From positions 1 through 50,312 of the forward strand of contig JANSWS010000010.1 in NCBI GenBank assembly GCA_024743355.1: DNA of 50,312 bases, read 5' to 3'. Shown in pieces: positions 1-9,436 of the stretch (positions are counted from its first letter, which is position 1; the number at the start of each line of letters is the position of its first letter). This stretch comes from a bacterium (GTDB lineage: Bacteria > Planctomycetota > Planctomycetia > Pirellulales > Pirellulaceae). The notes beneath the pieces were generated by a model. That model had not been told where the DNA came from. It did no database searches and saw only the letters and a list, made by a program, of their open reading frames with translations. The translations under genes were made by a program, and so were the position numbers.

Positions 1-134
1 GAGCGAAGCCCTACGATGGCATTGCGATGCGAAGCGATGTTACGGCAGGAGTGCAGCCGCAAGCGACCCATTATGCCCGCAGCACCCCGATGGCCGCGGG
101 CAGATGTTGAGAGGTTGCCGCTATATCAACAGGT

Positions 135-1130
135 TCAATTATCCCTGATCGAATCAAACGGCATATCCGTCATTGCAGGCTGAGACGATTCGGCGTGAGT
201 CTCGCGTCGCCTCACCAAACGATAGCCCAACTGGCGAGCTAGCTGCAATCCTCCGCAGAGTACAAATACGTAGACACTGATTCCCAGCATAACGACGAGC
301 GGTGCAGAAGGGTCAAAAGTGAAGGGCACGATGGTCAACAACACCGAGATGGAGCCCATCGCGGTCCAGCCTACCAGTGCGACTGCCACCATCCGCTGTC
401 GGCGGATGGCCAGCATCAACCAAGTCGGCAACACAACTGAGACGCAGCTCCAAAGTACCGCCGCGATGGCTGCGACTGCCACAGCTGCCAGCACCTCCGT
501 GCGAGACTCGTCGGCTGGAATCACATAGGTCGCTAGCTGGGCAAGAGCCAGCGAAACAGCCACCATGAATGTGCCGATCAGAAGGTCGCTTAAGCGGATT
601 GGCTCGCGGCTGGCAGCAACATCCGTGACGGTTGCCTGCGGAGGCGAGGAGCGTTGGCAATCATAGAAGATACGCAGACCCCAGATGGGAGCTTGTACGG
701 CGATGAAGATGAATGGAGAGATCAGCAGGCCAAAAAGCAGAATGAGAAAAGCTTCCGGCTCTCCCCGGCTAACGGCTATTACCGACAGGCAAAACCCCAA
801 GTACAGCACGCCGCCCATGACCACCGTCAACACGAATCGGGTCGTGAACACCAACGGGCTAAACACGCCAAAAACAGCCACTAAGCCGACCTCGGCGGCG
901 ATCGTTGCCGGGATGACAACCATCAACCCTGGTCGGGACGCGGATAGCAAGGGGACGGAAATGAAATTCGCCAAGCATAGGAACGCCAGAAGCAGCAAGA
1001 AGTAGAAGTTCGGACCTTCAAAGCTCGGTAGCGAGCCAGTGGACAATCTGGGGCCGACACCTGCGGATGAAGTAAGTGACTTTGACTCATGGGGAAGCCC
1101 GTCGTCCAGCTGCCGATGGTTCCCAGTCAT
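135..1130 (-). CDS. polytopic membrane protein of unknown function
   Basis: A 331-residue protein that I do not recognise. The first ~40 residues are polar. About eight hydrophobic helices follow, starting near residue 43, with short loops and a larger polar stretch around residues 160-180. The C-terminus after the last helix is basic, then polar. No transporter signature or catalytic motif is visible, so the role is only 'integral inner-membrane protein'. It lies 40 bp downstream of the alcohol dehydrogenase gene on the same strand, so the two may be co-transcribed. The start is the first ATG of the frame and has no clear ribosome binding site. Confidence 0.7.
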   Translation of the reverse strand: MTGNHRQLDDGLPHESKSLTSSAGVGPRLSTGSLPSFEGPNFYFLLLLAFLCLANFISVPLLSASRPGLMVVIPATIAAEVGLVAVFGVFSPLVFTTRFVLTVVMGGVLYLGFCLSVIAVSRGEPEAFLILLFGLLISPFIFIAVQAPIWGLRIFYDCQRSSPPQATVTDVAASREPIRLSDLLIGTFMVAVSLALAQLATYVIPADESRTEVLAAVAVAAIAAVLWSCVSVVLPTWLMLAIRRQRMVAVALVGWTAMGSISVLLTIVPFTFDPSAPLVVMLGISVYVFVLCGGLQLARQLGYRLVRRRETHAESSQPAMTDMPFDSIRDN

Positions 1131-1170
1131 TGTCGGCTCGAAAATTCATACTCTGCTTGTGGCACCAGTT

Positions 1171-2190
1171 TCAGCTCGCTTGCAACACAACGCGGAATCT
1201 AGCCGAACCGTTACGAAGCCGATCAAAAGCCTGATTAATTTCCGCGAAGGGAAACGACTCCACCATGGGACGGATCCCATGCCGGCTGGCGAAATTCAAC
1301 ATCTGTCGCATGTGGATTACGTTCCCTGTGGGTGAACTCGAAAATGACTTCTGTCCGATGATCATTGGAAACACGCTGGCCGATACCTTGGCCGCGGCCC
1401 CCACCGTATGCAAACGCCCTTTGGACGCGAGAGCTGCGATGTAACGATCCCAATCCAGGTCGGCGTTGGTGGTATTCAGGATCAAATCAAAGCGTCCTGC
1501 CGCGGCTTCCAGTTCGTCCGTCTGATCCGTTGCCAGAAAATCATGAGCGCCCAACTGGCGTGCTTCTGGCTCTATGTCTCGCCCACGAGAAATCGCCGTG
1601 ACCTCACAGCCCCAGGCCCGACAGAACTGCAAAGCCAGGTGTCCCAAACCACCGATCCCCAGCACAGCCACACGAGCAAGAGGAGAGATGCCATACTCCA
1701 CCAACGGGCTGAACACAGTGATGCCTCCGCATAGCAATGGGCCGCTTGTCCTGGCGTCCAATTCGGCCGGTATGGGAAGAGCCCAACTCCAATGACAGCG
1801 GACGCGGTCCGCGAATCCACCGTGCTGGTGAGTGATTGTACCTTCCACCTGCGGGCACAGGTTTTGGTTTCCGGAGATGCATTGATCGCAGCACATGCAG
1901 GAACGGGCATTCCAGCCAACTCCTACGATGTCGCCGGTCTTCAAGCTGGGAACATTGGCTCCAACCGAAGCCACGCGGCCGATGATCTCATGACCTCCGA
2001 CGAATGGATAGCGCGTAATTTTCCACTCGTTGTCCAACATCGAAAGATCGCTGTGACAGATGCCGCAGGAAAGCACTTCTACTTCTACTTCCTGGTCCCC
2101 CAGCTCGGGCAATTCGTATTCAAAAGGCTCCCAATTACCACCGGCCTCATGGGCGGCAAAAGCTTGCACAGCAGTCATCGATGCAGTCAT
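1171..2190 (-). CDS. zinc-dependent alcohol dehydrogenase (MDR family)
   Basis: A 339-residue medium-chain dehydrogenase/reductase, the usual length for the cinnamyl-alcohol/YahK-type branch that interconverts alcohols and aldehydes with NAD(P)H in the cytoplasm. Seen in the sequence: the catalytic-zinc segment CGICHSD (Cys45) with GGHE (His67), the structural-zinc cysteines Cys98, Cys101, Cys104 and Cys112 in the C-x2-C-x2-C-x7-C spacing, and a Rossmann glycine motif GIGGLGHLA in the middle. All metal ligands are present, so the enzyme should be functional. Substrate cannot be told from the sequence. A second in-frame ATG four codons in (2178) is an equally good start. The next gene on the strand is the membrane protein at 135-1130. 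Confidence 0.92.
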   Translation of the reverse strand: MTASMTAVQAFAAHEAGGNWEPFEYELPELGDQEVEVEVLSCGICHSDLSMLDNEWKITRYPFVGGHEIIGRVASVGANVPSLKTGDIVGVGWNARSCMCCDQCISGNQNLCPQVEGTITHQHGGFADRVRCHWSWALPIPAELDARTSGPLLCGGITVFSPLVEYGISPLARVAVLGIGGLGHLALQFCRAWGCEVTAISRGRDIEPEARQLGAHDFLATDQTDELEAAAGRFDLILNTTNADLDWDRYIAALASKGRLHTVGAAAKVSASVFPMIIGQKSFSSSPTGNVIHMRQMLNFASRHGIRPMVESFPFAEINQAFDRLRNGSARFRVVLQAS

Positions 2191-2245
2191 CCTGGCGAAT
2201 AGTCAGCTGTTTTTGACGGGGTGAGTCAGCGGATCGCCTAGCGAA

Positions 2246-3100
2246 CTACCAAAAACGATAGTTTGGATTGTCGGTGTCGAAATCGCGATCCGTCAATCCA
2301 ACATTCGTGTTCATGTTCAAGTAAGTGTATTCCTCTTCCAGCACCGGCTGGCCATCGGATGGTGCCGGCCAGGACCAGGATGCATAGCGGATTGGAACGC
2401 CATGCTTTTGGCTGAAGTATACGCGGGCACGGTAGAATTCGAAGTGATCACGTTGGACCGGATGCACAACCTCGATCATATCGCAAAGTTCCTCGCCAAC
2501 TTTCGCGTTTCGATAGAACTGCACTTGGCACTCTTCATGCTTTCGATCACGCAGTGCCGTTTCCATCAGTTTTACGATCAAATTCTCTACGCCAATCTCC
2601 GTAATTGGATACCGCTGTCCGCGCATCGCTAAATATCCGGTCGGATCCAGTTTCACGGTGGCCAGATTCTTAAAGCCAGCTTCGTGAGCCAGTAATTTTC
2701 CTTCATTGCGTCCTTCAACCCAGATGACTTCCCGGCCCTTGGACGACTCCGGTTTGATGAAATCCAAGTAGACGCTCAGCGGAACCAGCAACTGGCCATT
2801 CTCGTGCTTGCGATTGCGGATCTTGACATTTGCGTAGGTCATTTCGCCCAGCTGTCCATCCACCCGATTTCTCTTAACCAAGACCGCGGTGTAGTCGCGA
2901 ATATTCTCTCGACAGTGTTTGAGGCTATTCCTTGCCATCTCGATCGCGGGATCCAGGGGATGCTTGCCGGTGGAGTGGGCCACGGATTCGGCAACCACGG
3001 AGCCTTGCTGGCCAGAAGCAGTCAAAGCGGGAATTGCCAGCAGACAAATGCTTGTCAGGCAACGCACATACCAACCGGGGAATGGAATTCGGACATTCAT
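2246..3100 (-). CDS. DUF1571-family exported protein
   Basis: A 284-residue protein with an N-terminal signal peptide (hydrophobic core about residues 12-28, small residues before residue 31), so it is probably periplasmic or surface-bound. The rest reads as the DUF1571 family known from planctomycetes: the segment with 'DYTAVLVKRNRVDG' near residue 70, a central beta-rich region with 'LDPTGYLAMRGQRYPITE', and a conserved C-terminus ending in 'NPNYRFW'. No function is established for the family. It has a 242-bp leader region shared with the divergent serine hydrolase gene. The ATG start directly precedes the basic residues and hydrophobic core of the signal. Confidence 0.85.
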   Translation of the reverse strand: MNVRIPFPGWYVRCLTSICLLAIPALTASGQQGSVVAESVAHSTGKHPLDPAIEMARNSLKHCRENIRDYTAVLVKRNRVDGQLGEMTYANVKIRNRKHENGQLLVPLSVYLDFIKPESSKGREVIWVEGRNEGKLLAHEAGFKNLATVKLDPTGYLAMRGQRYPITEIGVENLIVKLMETALRDRKHEECQVQFYRNAKVGEELCDMIEVVHPVQRDHFEFYRARVYFSQKHGVPIRYASWSWPAPSDGQPVLEEEYTYLNMNTNVGLTDRDFDTDNPNYRFW

Positions 3101-3342
3101 TTAACGCTCTCCAATTTATCCAGCGATCTCATCAACGACCGCATGTTGGATTCCATGAATCATTTCATTTTCTCTATAGTGAAATCACTCCGCCAGAACT
3201 ACCTGGATTTTTCATTTTCCCTGAGTGCAAAAGACGCGAGATAGCACTAGGATCGCAGGCCACAAAGTGGGATAATCCACCGAAGGCGAGAATCGACTCG
3301 TGAATCTACTTTCGTATTTCCCCAGAACTTGGATGTTCACCG

Positions 3343-4569
3343 ATGCGAACTTCTTCTAGCCCAGCGTTTCACATTCGAGGCTATGCGGCTCCCGAGTTCG
3401 CTCTCGTGCGAAGCGAATTCGAGCGAAACTTCACGCAGCGAGGCGAAGAAGGTGCCGCCTGTACGATCTACCACCGCGGAGAAAGGGTCGTTGACCTTTC
3501 AGGCGGTTACCAATGCATCGAAACGCTCCGCCCATGGGACGACGGCACCCTAACACTGGCTTTTTCCGTTACTAAAGGCATGGCGGCCGCGGCCATGGCG
3601 GTTGCCCATAGCCGCGAACTATTTGAGCTAGACGAACCAGTTGCCAGCTATTGGCCTGAGTTTGCGCAGCGAGGCAAGGAACGGATCACCGTGCGTCAAT
3701 TGTTGGCGCATCAAGCGGGGTTGGTCTCGGCGGGGCGTTCTCTGAAGCCCCATGTGCTATCCGATTACGACGGGCTGAGCCAAATCTTGGCAGCCCAAAG
3801 CCCTCAGTGGACGCCCGGCATCAAGCATGGTTATCACACACTGACCCTTGGCTGGTACCAAAATGAGCTACTCCGTCGCACCGACCCCCAAGGACGGAGC
3901 GTGGGCGTTTTCTTCCAACAAGAGATCGCACAGCCCTTGGGAATCGAGTTCTACATTGGTCTACCGGCCGATACGCCCCAAAGTCGGTTGAGCAAAATCC
4001 GTGGTTTCCATCGACTGGCACTGTTAGCACATCTGCACGAATTGCCTGCGGAGATGGTGCTCTCGGGATTGTGGCCGGCTTCACTCGTATCCAAGTCCGT
4101 TCGTTGCCTGCGTCTGGACAATCCTGCCCAAGTAGGAGAGGGAGATTATCGTGAGGTCGAGATTCCGTCGGCAAATGGTTTTGGTCAGGCTCGAGCGGTA
4201 GCCAAGGTCTACGAAGTGCTGGCGCGTGGCGGCCAGGAACTGGGGATTTCGCCCGCGACTCACGAGGAATTACTCACACCGGCATCCGCCCCTCCCCACG
4301 GGGGAAAGGACTTGATCCTAAAGTTGGATACGCGCTACAGCTTTGGCTTTTCGCGGCCGAGTCGCGACATGGCGTTCGGGTCCGACGGTAGTGCTTTTGG
4401 TTGTCCGGGTGCGGGCGGATCGTTTGGCATGGCAGATCCCACCCAAAAGCTAGGTTTTGCCTATCTCACCAACCGCATGGGCTTTCGAATTTTTGATGAC
4501 CCAAGGGAAAAAGCCGTGCGCGACGCTTGTTATCGATGCCTGAAAGCTCTTCAACAGGTCGCCGCATGA
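3343..4569 (+). CDS. serine beta-lactamase-like hydrolase (EstB-type esterase family)
   Basis: A 408-residue member of the class C beta-lactamase-like serine hydrolases. The SxxK nucleophile motif is Ser75-Val-Thr-Lys78, and a Tyr164-His165 pair in 'KHGYHTLTLGWY' stands where the family has its Tyr-x-Asn/Tyr-x-His base. A glycine-rich 'GAGGSFG' near residue 355 fits the third active-site strand. There is no signal peptide, so the enzyme appears cytoplasmic. Members are mostly esterases or peptidases acting on esters and amides and rarely true beta-lactamases, so no resistance function is inferred. The start at ATG 3343 precedes the conserved N-terminal 'RGYAAPEF' segment. Confidence 0.88.
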   Translation: MRTSSSPAFHIRGYAAPEFALVRSEFERNFTQRGEEGAACTIYHRGERVVDLSGGYQCIETLRPWDDGTLTLAFSVTKGMAAAAMAVAHSRELFELDEPVASYWPEFAQRGKERITVRQLLAHQAGLVSAGRSLKPHVLSDYDGLSQILAAQSPQWTPGIKHGYHTLTLGWYQNELLRRTDPQGRSVGVFFQQEIAQPLGIEFYIGLPADTPQSRLSKIRGFHRLALLAHLHELPAEMVLSGLWPASLVSKSVRCLRLDNPAQVGEGDYREVEIPSANGFGQARAVAKVYEVLARGGQELGISPATHEELLTPASAPPHGGKDLILKLDTRYSFGFSRPSRDMAFGSDGSAFGCPGAGGSFGMADPTQKLGFAYLTNRMGFRIFDDPREKAVRDACYRCLKALQQVAA

Positions 4570-4854
4570 GCCACATTTTCCAAATTGCCGCAAATTAGGA
4601 CGCCATCGAAGAGCAATACCGTTTATTCGCAACTTTTTCGGCAATCCTCGCATGCGCCCTCGCGCATCGCCCGAACTCCCGGAATTGCCAGCACTTCCCA
4701 TTTTCGCGCACGGTTTTCAGGGTATACTCGGATGTCTGCTCGGGTGTAGTCTGAGTCTGATTTCTGGCGCCAACATCGCCGGATCCGCAGCTAAAATTTA
4801 GTCCGGCCTCCATCCGTTGCCTGGATGCGCTTGTGGCTGGCATGGGAGCCGCCA

Positions 4855-5685
4855 ATGAAAATATCATTTCTTAATGGCTGTGAAGAACGCACAGCCCCCG
4901 ACGGGACCTGCCTGCGCTATTACGACATGGGGTCGGGCGATACGACAGTTGTGCTGTTGCACGGATTGTTTGGTAGCGCTTCCAATTGGTTGCCGATCAT
5001 GGAGCGTTTAGCGCTCGACTATCGGCTGATTTCCGTTCAACTGCCCATCGATGCGGCTGGCATTCATGGCCGTCCACGATTCAAATCGCTCAATCAGTTG
5101 ACAGAGTACGGGCGGTGTTTGTTTGACACGCTGGGTATTGAGTCCGCGGTACTGGGTGGCAACTCACTGGGCGGTCAAGTTGCCTTGGAATTCTGCCTGG
5201 AGCATTCCCATCGGGTGAGTGGCCTGATGTTGGCCGGTAGTGCCGGGCTATACGAACGTCACTTGGCCGGAGGCCAGCGGCCTCGGCTATGCCGGGAATT
5301 CATTCGCGAGCAGGCCAGCCAAATCTTCTACAAGACGGAAGTAGTCAGCGACGATCTGGTCGAAGACATTTACGGCATGTTGAGCGATCGCAATTATCGC
5401 AAGTTGATGCTGAGAATTGCCAAATGCACGCGTGATCGCTACATGCTACGAGACCTGGAAAAGATTAGGGTACCAACGCTCATCGTCTGGGGTCGTCAGG
5501 ACGAAATCACTCCACCCTTTGTTGCAGACCAATTTCACGAGCACATTCGCAATTCCAAGCAGGTACTCTTCGACGACTGCGGTCATGCTCCTCAACTTGA
5601 GCAGCCCGAGATGTTCGCGGATGCGCTGAGTGAATTCCTGAGTGAGACGCAGGAGCGTCGCGCACCGGCTCTCAAGCCCAGGTAG
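4855..5685 (+). CDS. alpha/beta hydrolase
   Basis: A 276-residue alpha/beta hydrolase. The oxyanion segment 'LLHGLFGS' is followed by the nucleophile elbow GNSLGG (Ser104), the acid in 'GRQDEITP' (Asp216) and the catalytic His244 in 'CGHAPQLEQP', a full triad with typical spacing. I chose ATG 4855 over the in-frame ATG at 4825 because GGGAG lies just upstream and the extra ten residues have no counterpart in the family. No signal peptide. The stop is 29 bp before the GTG of an MMPL/RND transporter, so the two genes probably form an operon, which suggests hydrolysis of a lipid or ester that the transporter moves. The substrate is unknown. Confidence 0.87.
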   Translation: MKISFLNGCEERTAPDGTCLRYYDMGSGDTTVVLLHGLFGSASNWLPIMERLALDYRLISVQLPIDAAGIHGRPRFKSLNQLTEYGRCLFDTLGIESAVLGGNSLGGQVALEFCLEHSHRVSGLMLAGSAGLYERHLAGGQRPRLCREFIREQASQIFYKTEVVSDDLVEDIYGMLSDRNYRKLMLRIAKCTRDRYMLRDLEKIRVPTLIVWGRQDEITPPFVADQFHEHIRNSKQVLFDDCGHAPQLEQPEMFADALSEFLSETQERRAPALKPR

Positions 5686-5714
5686 GGAAAGCACATAGCA
5701 GGAAACGGAATTTC

Positions 5715-8045
5715 GTGCCACAAAATCTTCTCATGTCGCGATCCTATCGCATCGCGGTTGTTGCAACGCTTGTCTCTCTGTTGCCCTGGCTTGTGTGGGC
5801 AACGGTATTGGCGCTGAAGTCGAACTCGAATGATCCGCGTCAATGGTTGCCCGCCGGCTTTCCCGAAACGAGCAGCTACGACTGGTATCAATCGTACTTC
5901 GGAAATGACGAAGTCACCATCGTCAGCTGGGATGACTGCAAGATCCGTGATGAACAGGTCGACCAGTTAGCACAAGCCTTGATCGACGAGAGTGGCGAGG
6001 ATTATTTTGAGAAGGCAATCACCGGGCGCGAGATTGTGCGGCGGATGATCGTGCCGCCCTTGAAGGTCCCCGCTCAGGAAGCCATCGAGCGTCTTGAGGG
6101 TTTCTTGGTTGGTGACGACCAGTCTACGACCTGCGTGATCGCGACGGTATCGCCGCGGGGAGCTGCCAACCGGGCAGACGCGATTGACTATCTCAAACGG
6201 ATTGCGGAAGAGAAATGTGGTCTCGACCCCGAAGCCTTGCGGCTGGGAGGCCCAACCGTCGATGCGGCTACGATCGACGTAGAAAGCCAGCGTATGCTGC
6301 TGGAATTGGCGGGCATATCCGCGGTGGTGGCTATGGTCATCACCTACTGGCAGTTGCGGAACCTGACGCTCACCGCGATCCTGCTGTTTGTGGCCGTCTA
6401 TTGTACCGCCGTAGCCATGAGCATTCTGTATATCACTGGCGGCAACATGAATCTCGTGATGACCATGCTGCCGCCGCTGGTATTCGTGCTAACGATTTCG
6501 GCCTCAGTACATTTGGTCAACTATTATCGCGACGCATATTTCGAAGGCAGACCCGAGGACGCCCCCGTAAAAGCCCTCAGGCATGGTTGGAAGCCCTGCG
6601 GATTAGCGGCCGCGACCACTGGCCTGGGCCTGCTCTCGCTGGGAGTCAGCGAGATCGTGCCCGTAAAAATGTTCGGCATCTATTCCGCTGCCGGTATCTT
6701 GGTCAGTTTATGTGTCATTCTGATCGCGTTACCTATAGGCCTGCAGCTCCTGTTGCCCCGGCCACTACCCGCATCGTCTGCTTCCAATCGATCCTCTTCC
6801 TCGCGCAGGTCACCTCGCAAATCCCGAACATCCACAAACCGCCGTACCAAGAGCCACCAGGCCCCACAAACCCAACGGATTGACCAACTCTATGAATTTA
6901 TCAAGCGTCATTATCGCGCGATTGGAATTGGCTTTCTATGCTTGATGGCCATTTGCGGCGGTGGACTTCTGCAACTTCGTTCGACCGTAAAACTGCAATA
7001 CCGTTTCGGTGAAAACAGCAAGATCATCAACGACTACCGGTGGCTGGAATCGCACTTAGGTCCTCTGGTGCCCATGGAGTTGGTCGTTCGTTTTGACAAG
7101 AGCGAAGCGACGACACTTCAAGAGGAATTTCAACAAGTATCGCTGATTCAAAGAGAATTGGAGGACATACCCGAGGTTGGAGCAGCTCTGTCCGGTGTGG
7201 ATTTCACACCGCCTCTTGCCAGTGGCAGCTCGGTTCGGAACGTCATAGAACGCGTGATGTGGAAACGGCAGTCGGCAGAGATCGAAGCCCAAATGACGCG
7301 CAACGGATTTGTCGCCCGGAATGAAGCGGATGAACGATTGTGGCGGATTAGTCTGCGCGCATCAGCCTTGGGCGAGGTCGACTACGGGAAGTTTGTAGCA
7401 ACACTGCGCAACCGCGTTCAGCCTCTGCTGCAGGACACAACGGGGGTGGATGTCATTTATACCGGCATCATACCGCTGATCTACAAGGCTCAACGGGAAT
7501 TACTCAACGATTTGACCAGCAGCTTCCTAATGGCATTCTGCTTGATCGCGTTGGTGATTAGCTTGGTACTTAGGAATTTGCGGGGTGGTTTGACAGCCAT
7601 GCTGCCCAACGTCTTTCCTGTGATCATCATTTTCGGACTGATGGGCTGGCTGGGATTCTACGTCGAGATTGGCTCGATGATGACCACCAGCGCGGCCATG
7701 GGGATCGCCGTGGATGATACCATTCACTTGCTCATCTGGCACCGACGCAGTCTGGCTTCCCACAGCCGCGAGGAGGCGGTGCGGCAGGCCATGCGACGCT
7801 GCGCGGGGGCCATGCTGAACACCACCCTGATTTGCTCTTGTGCCTTGCTGGTATTTTCCTTCAGCAGCTTCATGCCTATTGTCCGCTTCGCCTGGTTGAT
7901 GGCTGCGCTTTTGGTCACAGCGATCATCGGGGACTTAATCTTCCTGCCTGCAATCCTGGTTAGCCCCCTGGGCAAGGTCTTCGGTAAGAGTTCGCAACCT
8001 GAGCCAGCAAAGCCAAGCTCGCGACAACAGCGTCAAGCGTCCTAG
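5715..8045 (+). CDS. MMPL/RND-superfamily transporter
   Basis: A 776-residue inner-membrane transporter of the RND/MMPL type. It shows the duplicated layout: one N-terminal helix, a ~150-residue extracytoplasmic domain, five helices (about 190-345), a Ser/Arg-rich cytoplasmic linker (about 350-390), then helix, domain and five helices again. The second half contains the conserved 'GIAVDDTIHLLIWHRR' segment with acidic residues inside a helix that carry protons in this superfamily. MMPL/HpnN-like members export lipids or hydrophobic molecules. The GTG start has AGGAAA about nine bases upstream. The ATG at 5733 is an alternative. The basic, Ser-rich linker is longer than usual. Confidence 0.88.
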   Translation: MPQNLLMSRSYRIAVVATLVSLLPWLVWATVLALKSNSNDPRQWLPAGFPETSSYDWYQSYFGNDEVTIVSWDDCKIRDEQVDQLAQALIDESGEDYFEKAITGREIVRRMIVPPLKVPAQEAIERLEGFLVGDDQSTTCVIATVSPRGAANRADAIDYLKRIAEEKCGLDPEALRLGGPTVDAATIDVESQRMLLELAGISAVVAMVITYWQLRNLTLTAILLFVAVYCTAVAMSILYITGGNMNLVMTMLPPLVFVLTISASVHLVNYYRDAYFEGRPEDAPVKALRHGWKPCGLAAATTGLGLLSLGVSEIVPVKMFGIYSAAGILVSLCVILIALPIGLQLLLPRPLPASSASNRSSSSRRSPRKSRTSTNRRTKSHQAPQTQRIDQLYEFIKRHYRAIGIGFLCLMAICGGGLLQLRSTVKLQYRFGENSKIINDYRWLESHLGPLVPMELVVRFDKSEATTLQEEFQQVSLIQRELEDIPEVGAALSGVDFTPPLASGSSVRNVIERVMWKRQSAEIEAQMTRNGFVARNEADERLWRISLRASALGEVDYGKFVATLRNRVQPLLQDTTGVDVIYTGIIPLIYKAQRELLNDLTSSFLMAFCLIALVISLVLRNLRGGLTAMLPNVFPVIIIFGLMGWLGFYVEIGSMMTTSAAMGIAVDDTIHLLIWHRRSLASHSREEAVRQAMRRCAGAMLNTTLICSCALLVFSFSSFMPIVRFAWLMAALLVTAIIGDLIFLPAILVSPLGKVFGKSSQPEPAKPSSRQQRQAS

Positions 8046-8137
8046 CCTTCGCCATTGAATTCCGGGATTTGCTTCAACGCACACACGCTCCAGTAGAGTT
8101 GTGTTCGCCAGGGCCGAGCAACGACATGGCTGGCATC

Positions 8138-9436
8138 TTAAGGCCGTCCGCTTTCGGACTGGAGAATCATCTGTTCCGCGTGTTCGATAAATATTTCGCC
8201 GGTCATCTCGCCTAAAGAAGTTCTTGAGATGTAGTCATAACGCGGGAAACTTTGAAAATCGACCTTGGTCAAAATGTAGCCGAAGGCATCATTGGTCAGC
8301 CCCAACAGCAGATTATGCTCGCCCCGCATTTTTCTCTTCAGATAAAAGCCGATATTGGGTAGCGCCTCACCAGGGATGGTCAACATATGAGCATTGCCCA
8401 GACGCACCAAGTTCAGCCTCGCCGTGATGGAGCGATCTTCGCCATGCGGATATTTCAAGGGCGAATGCAAGATCACCTGCCACATTAGATCCGACTCCAC
8501 CGGAAACTTCACTTCGCGGACGGAACAACTCAGCTGGGGATCCGCTTGGACATCGGCTCTTGCAATAATCCGCAATGCCTCTTCCGCCATCTCATGGCCA
8601 ATCCTCTGGCATTCTTCCCAACTACGAATATCCTCCCAGTAACCCCTCAGCGGATCCGATGGCTTGCTCAAATCCCGGTTGTCGGCAGTTACCATCCCGC
8701 CCTGGGCACCGTTGATGAACATGGCCATTCCGCCCCCACGGGATTCGATCTGGGAGCACAGCGGGCCTACTAGATCGGGACTTAGCGCACCTGTCGCCGC
8801 ACCCAGAACCTCGGGGTGCACAGCATAGTTAACCAGCGTCAAGATCGCTTGTCCGCGACCGTTCACAGCTTGAATGACACTCATGCGACGATCGTAAAGA
8901 TCCGGTGCATAGTAGTTGTAGGCCAACTTTCCCTGGGCAACGTCCGTTGCGATTTTTAATTTGGCTGGTTGTAGATTGGCGACTGCCTCGCGGAGTGCTT
9001 GTGTTGCCTGACGGCACACAAAGTCGATGTAGTTCAAATCACCCGTGTGTCCGCCCTGACCATCGGGAAAGGCATAGACGTCTGGCGCGCTGTGCGTATG
9101 CGTGGCCGAAATCAGCACGTTCTCACCTGAAATCTCGCTCACTCCCGACCGAATCCGCTCACACAGTACGGAGGGGACTCCCAGCAAGTCCAAACTGACG
9201 AGGGCCACCCGCACATCCGCTTTCTCGAACACGACGGCCCTGGCAGTCAGTTCCCCCAGCTTGTGCGTAGCCGGCTGCGGCGTACCCATCCCTCCTGAAA
9301 CGGGTAGCAAGGGGTCAGGGGTAATCACCGCCAGCCCGGTCCCGACTTTCAAAAACTCTTCCGCCCCAACCGCACGCATCGCAACCGGATACGCGGCCAC
9401 AATCATTAACAGCCAGATTCTCGCGTTAGTTTTCAC
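8138..9436 (-). CDS. neutral/alkaline ceramidase-like secreted hydrolase
   Basis: A 432-residue exported protein with a signal peptide ending near residue 25. The N-terminal domain matches the neutral/alkaline non-lysosomal ceramidase family: 'TGLAVITPDPLLPVSGGMG', the conserved 'RAVVFEKADVRVALVSLDLLG' stretch, and the zinc-site segment 'ISATHTHSAPD' near residue 110, with more conserved residues at 'NYAVHPEVLG' and 'NGAQGGM'. Ceramidases cut the amide bond of sphingolipid ceramides, but planctomycete paralogues are numerous and may use other amides. It lacks the C-terminal Ig-like domain of ~650-residue full-length ceramidases. It converges on the MMPL transporter gene and stands alone on its strand. 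Confidence 0.85.
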   Translation of the reverse strand: MKTNARIWLLMIVAAYPVAMRAVGAEEFLKVGTGLAVITPDPLLPVSGGMGTPQPATHKLGELTARAVVFEKADVRVALVSLDLLGVPSVLCERIRSGVSEISGENVLISATHTHSAPDVYAFPDGQGGHTGDLNYIDFVCRQATQALREAVANLQPAKLKIATDVAQGKLAYNYYAPDLYDRRMSVIQAVNGRGQAILTLVNYAVHPEVLGAATGALSPDLVGPLCSQIESRGGGMAMFINGAQGGMVTADNRDLSKPSDPLRGYWEDIRSWEECQRIGHEMAEEALRIIARADVQADPQLSCSVREVKFPVESDLMWQVILHSPLKYPHGEDRSITARLNLVRLGNAHMLTIPGEALPNIGFYLKRKMRGEHNLLLGLTNDAFGYILTKVDFQSFPRYDYISRTSLGEMTGEIFIEHAEQMILQSESGRP

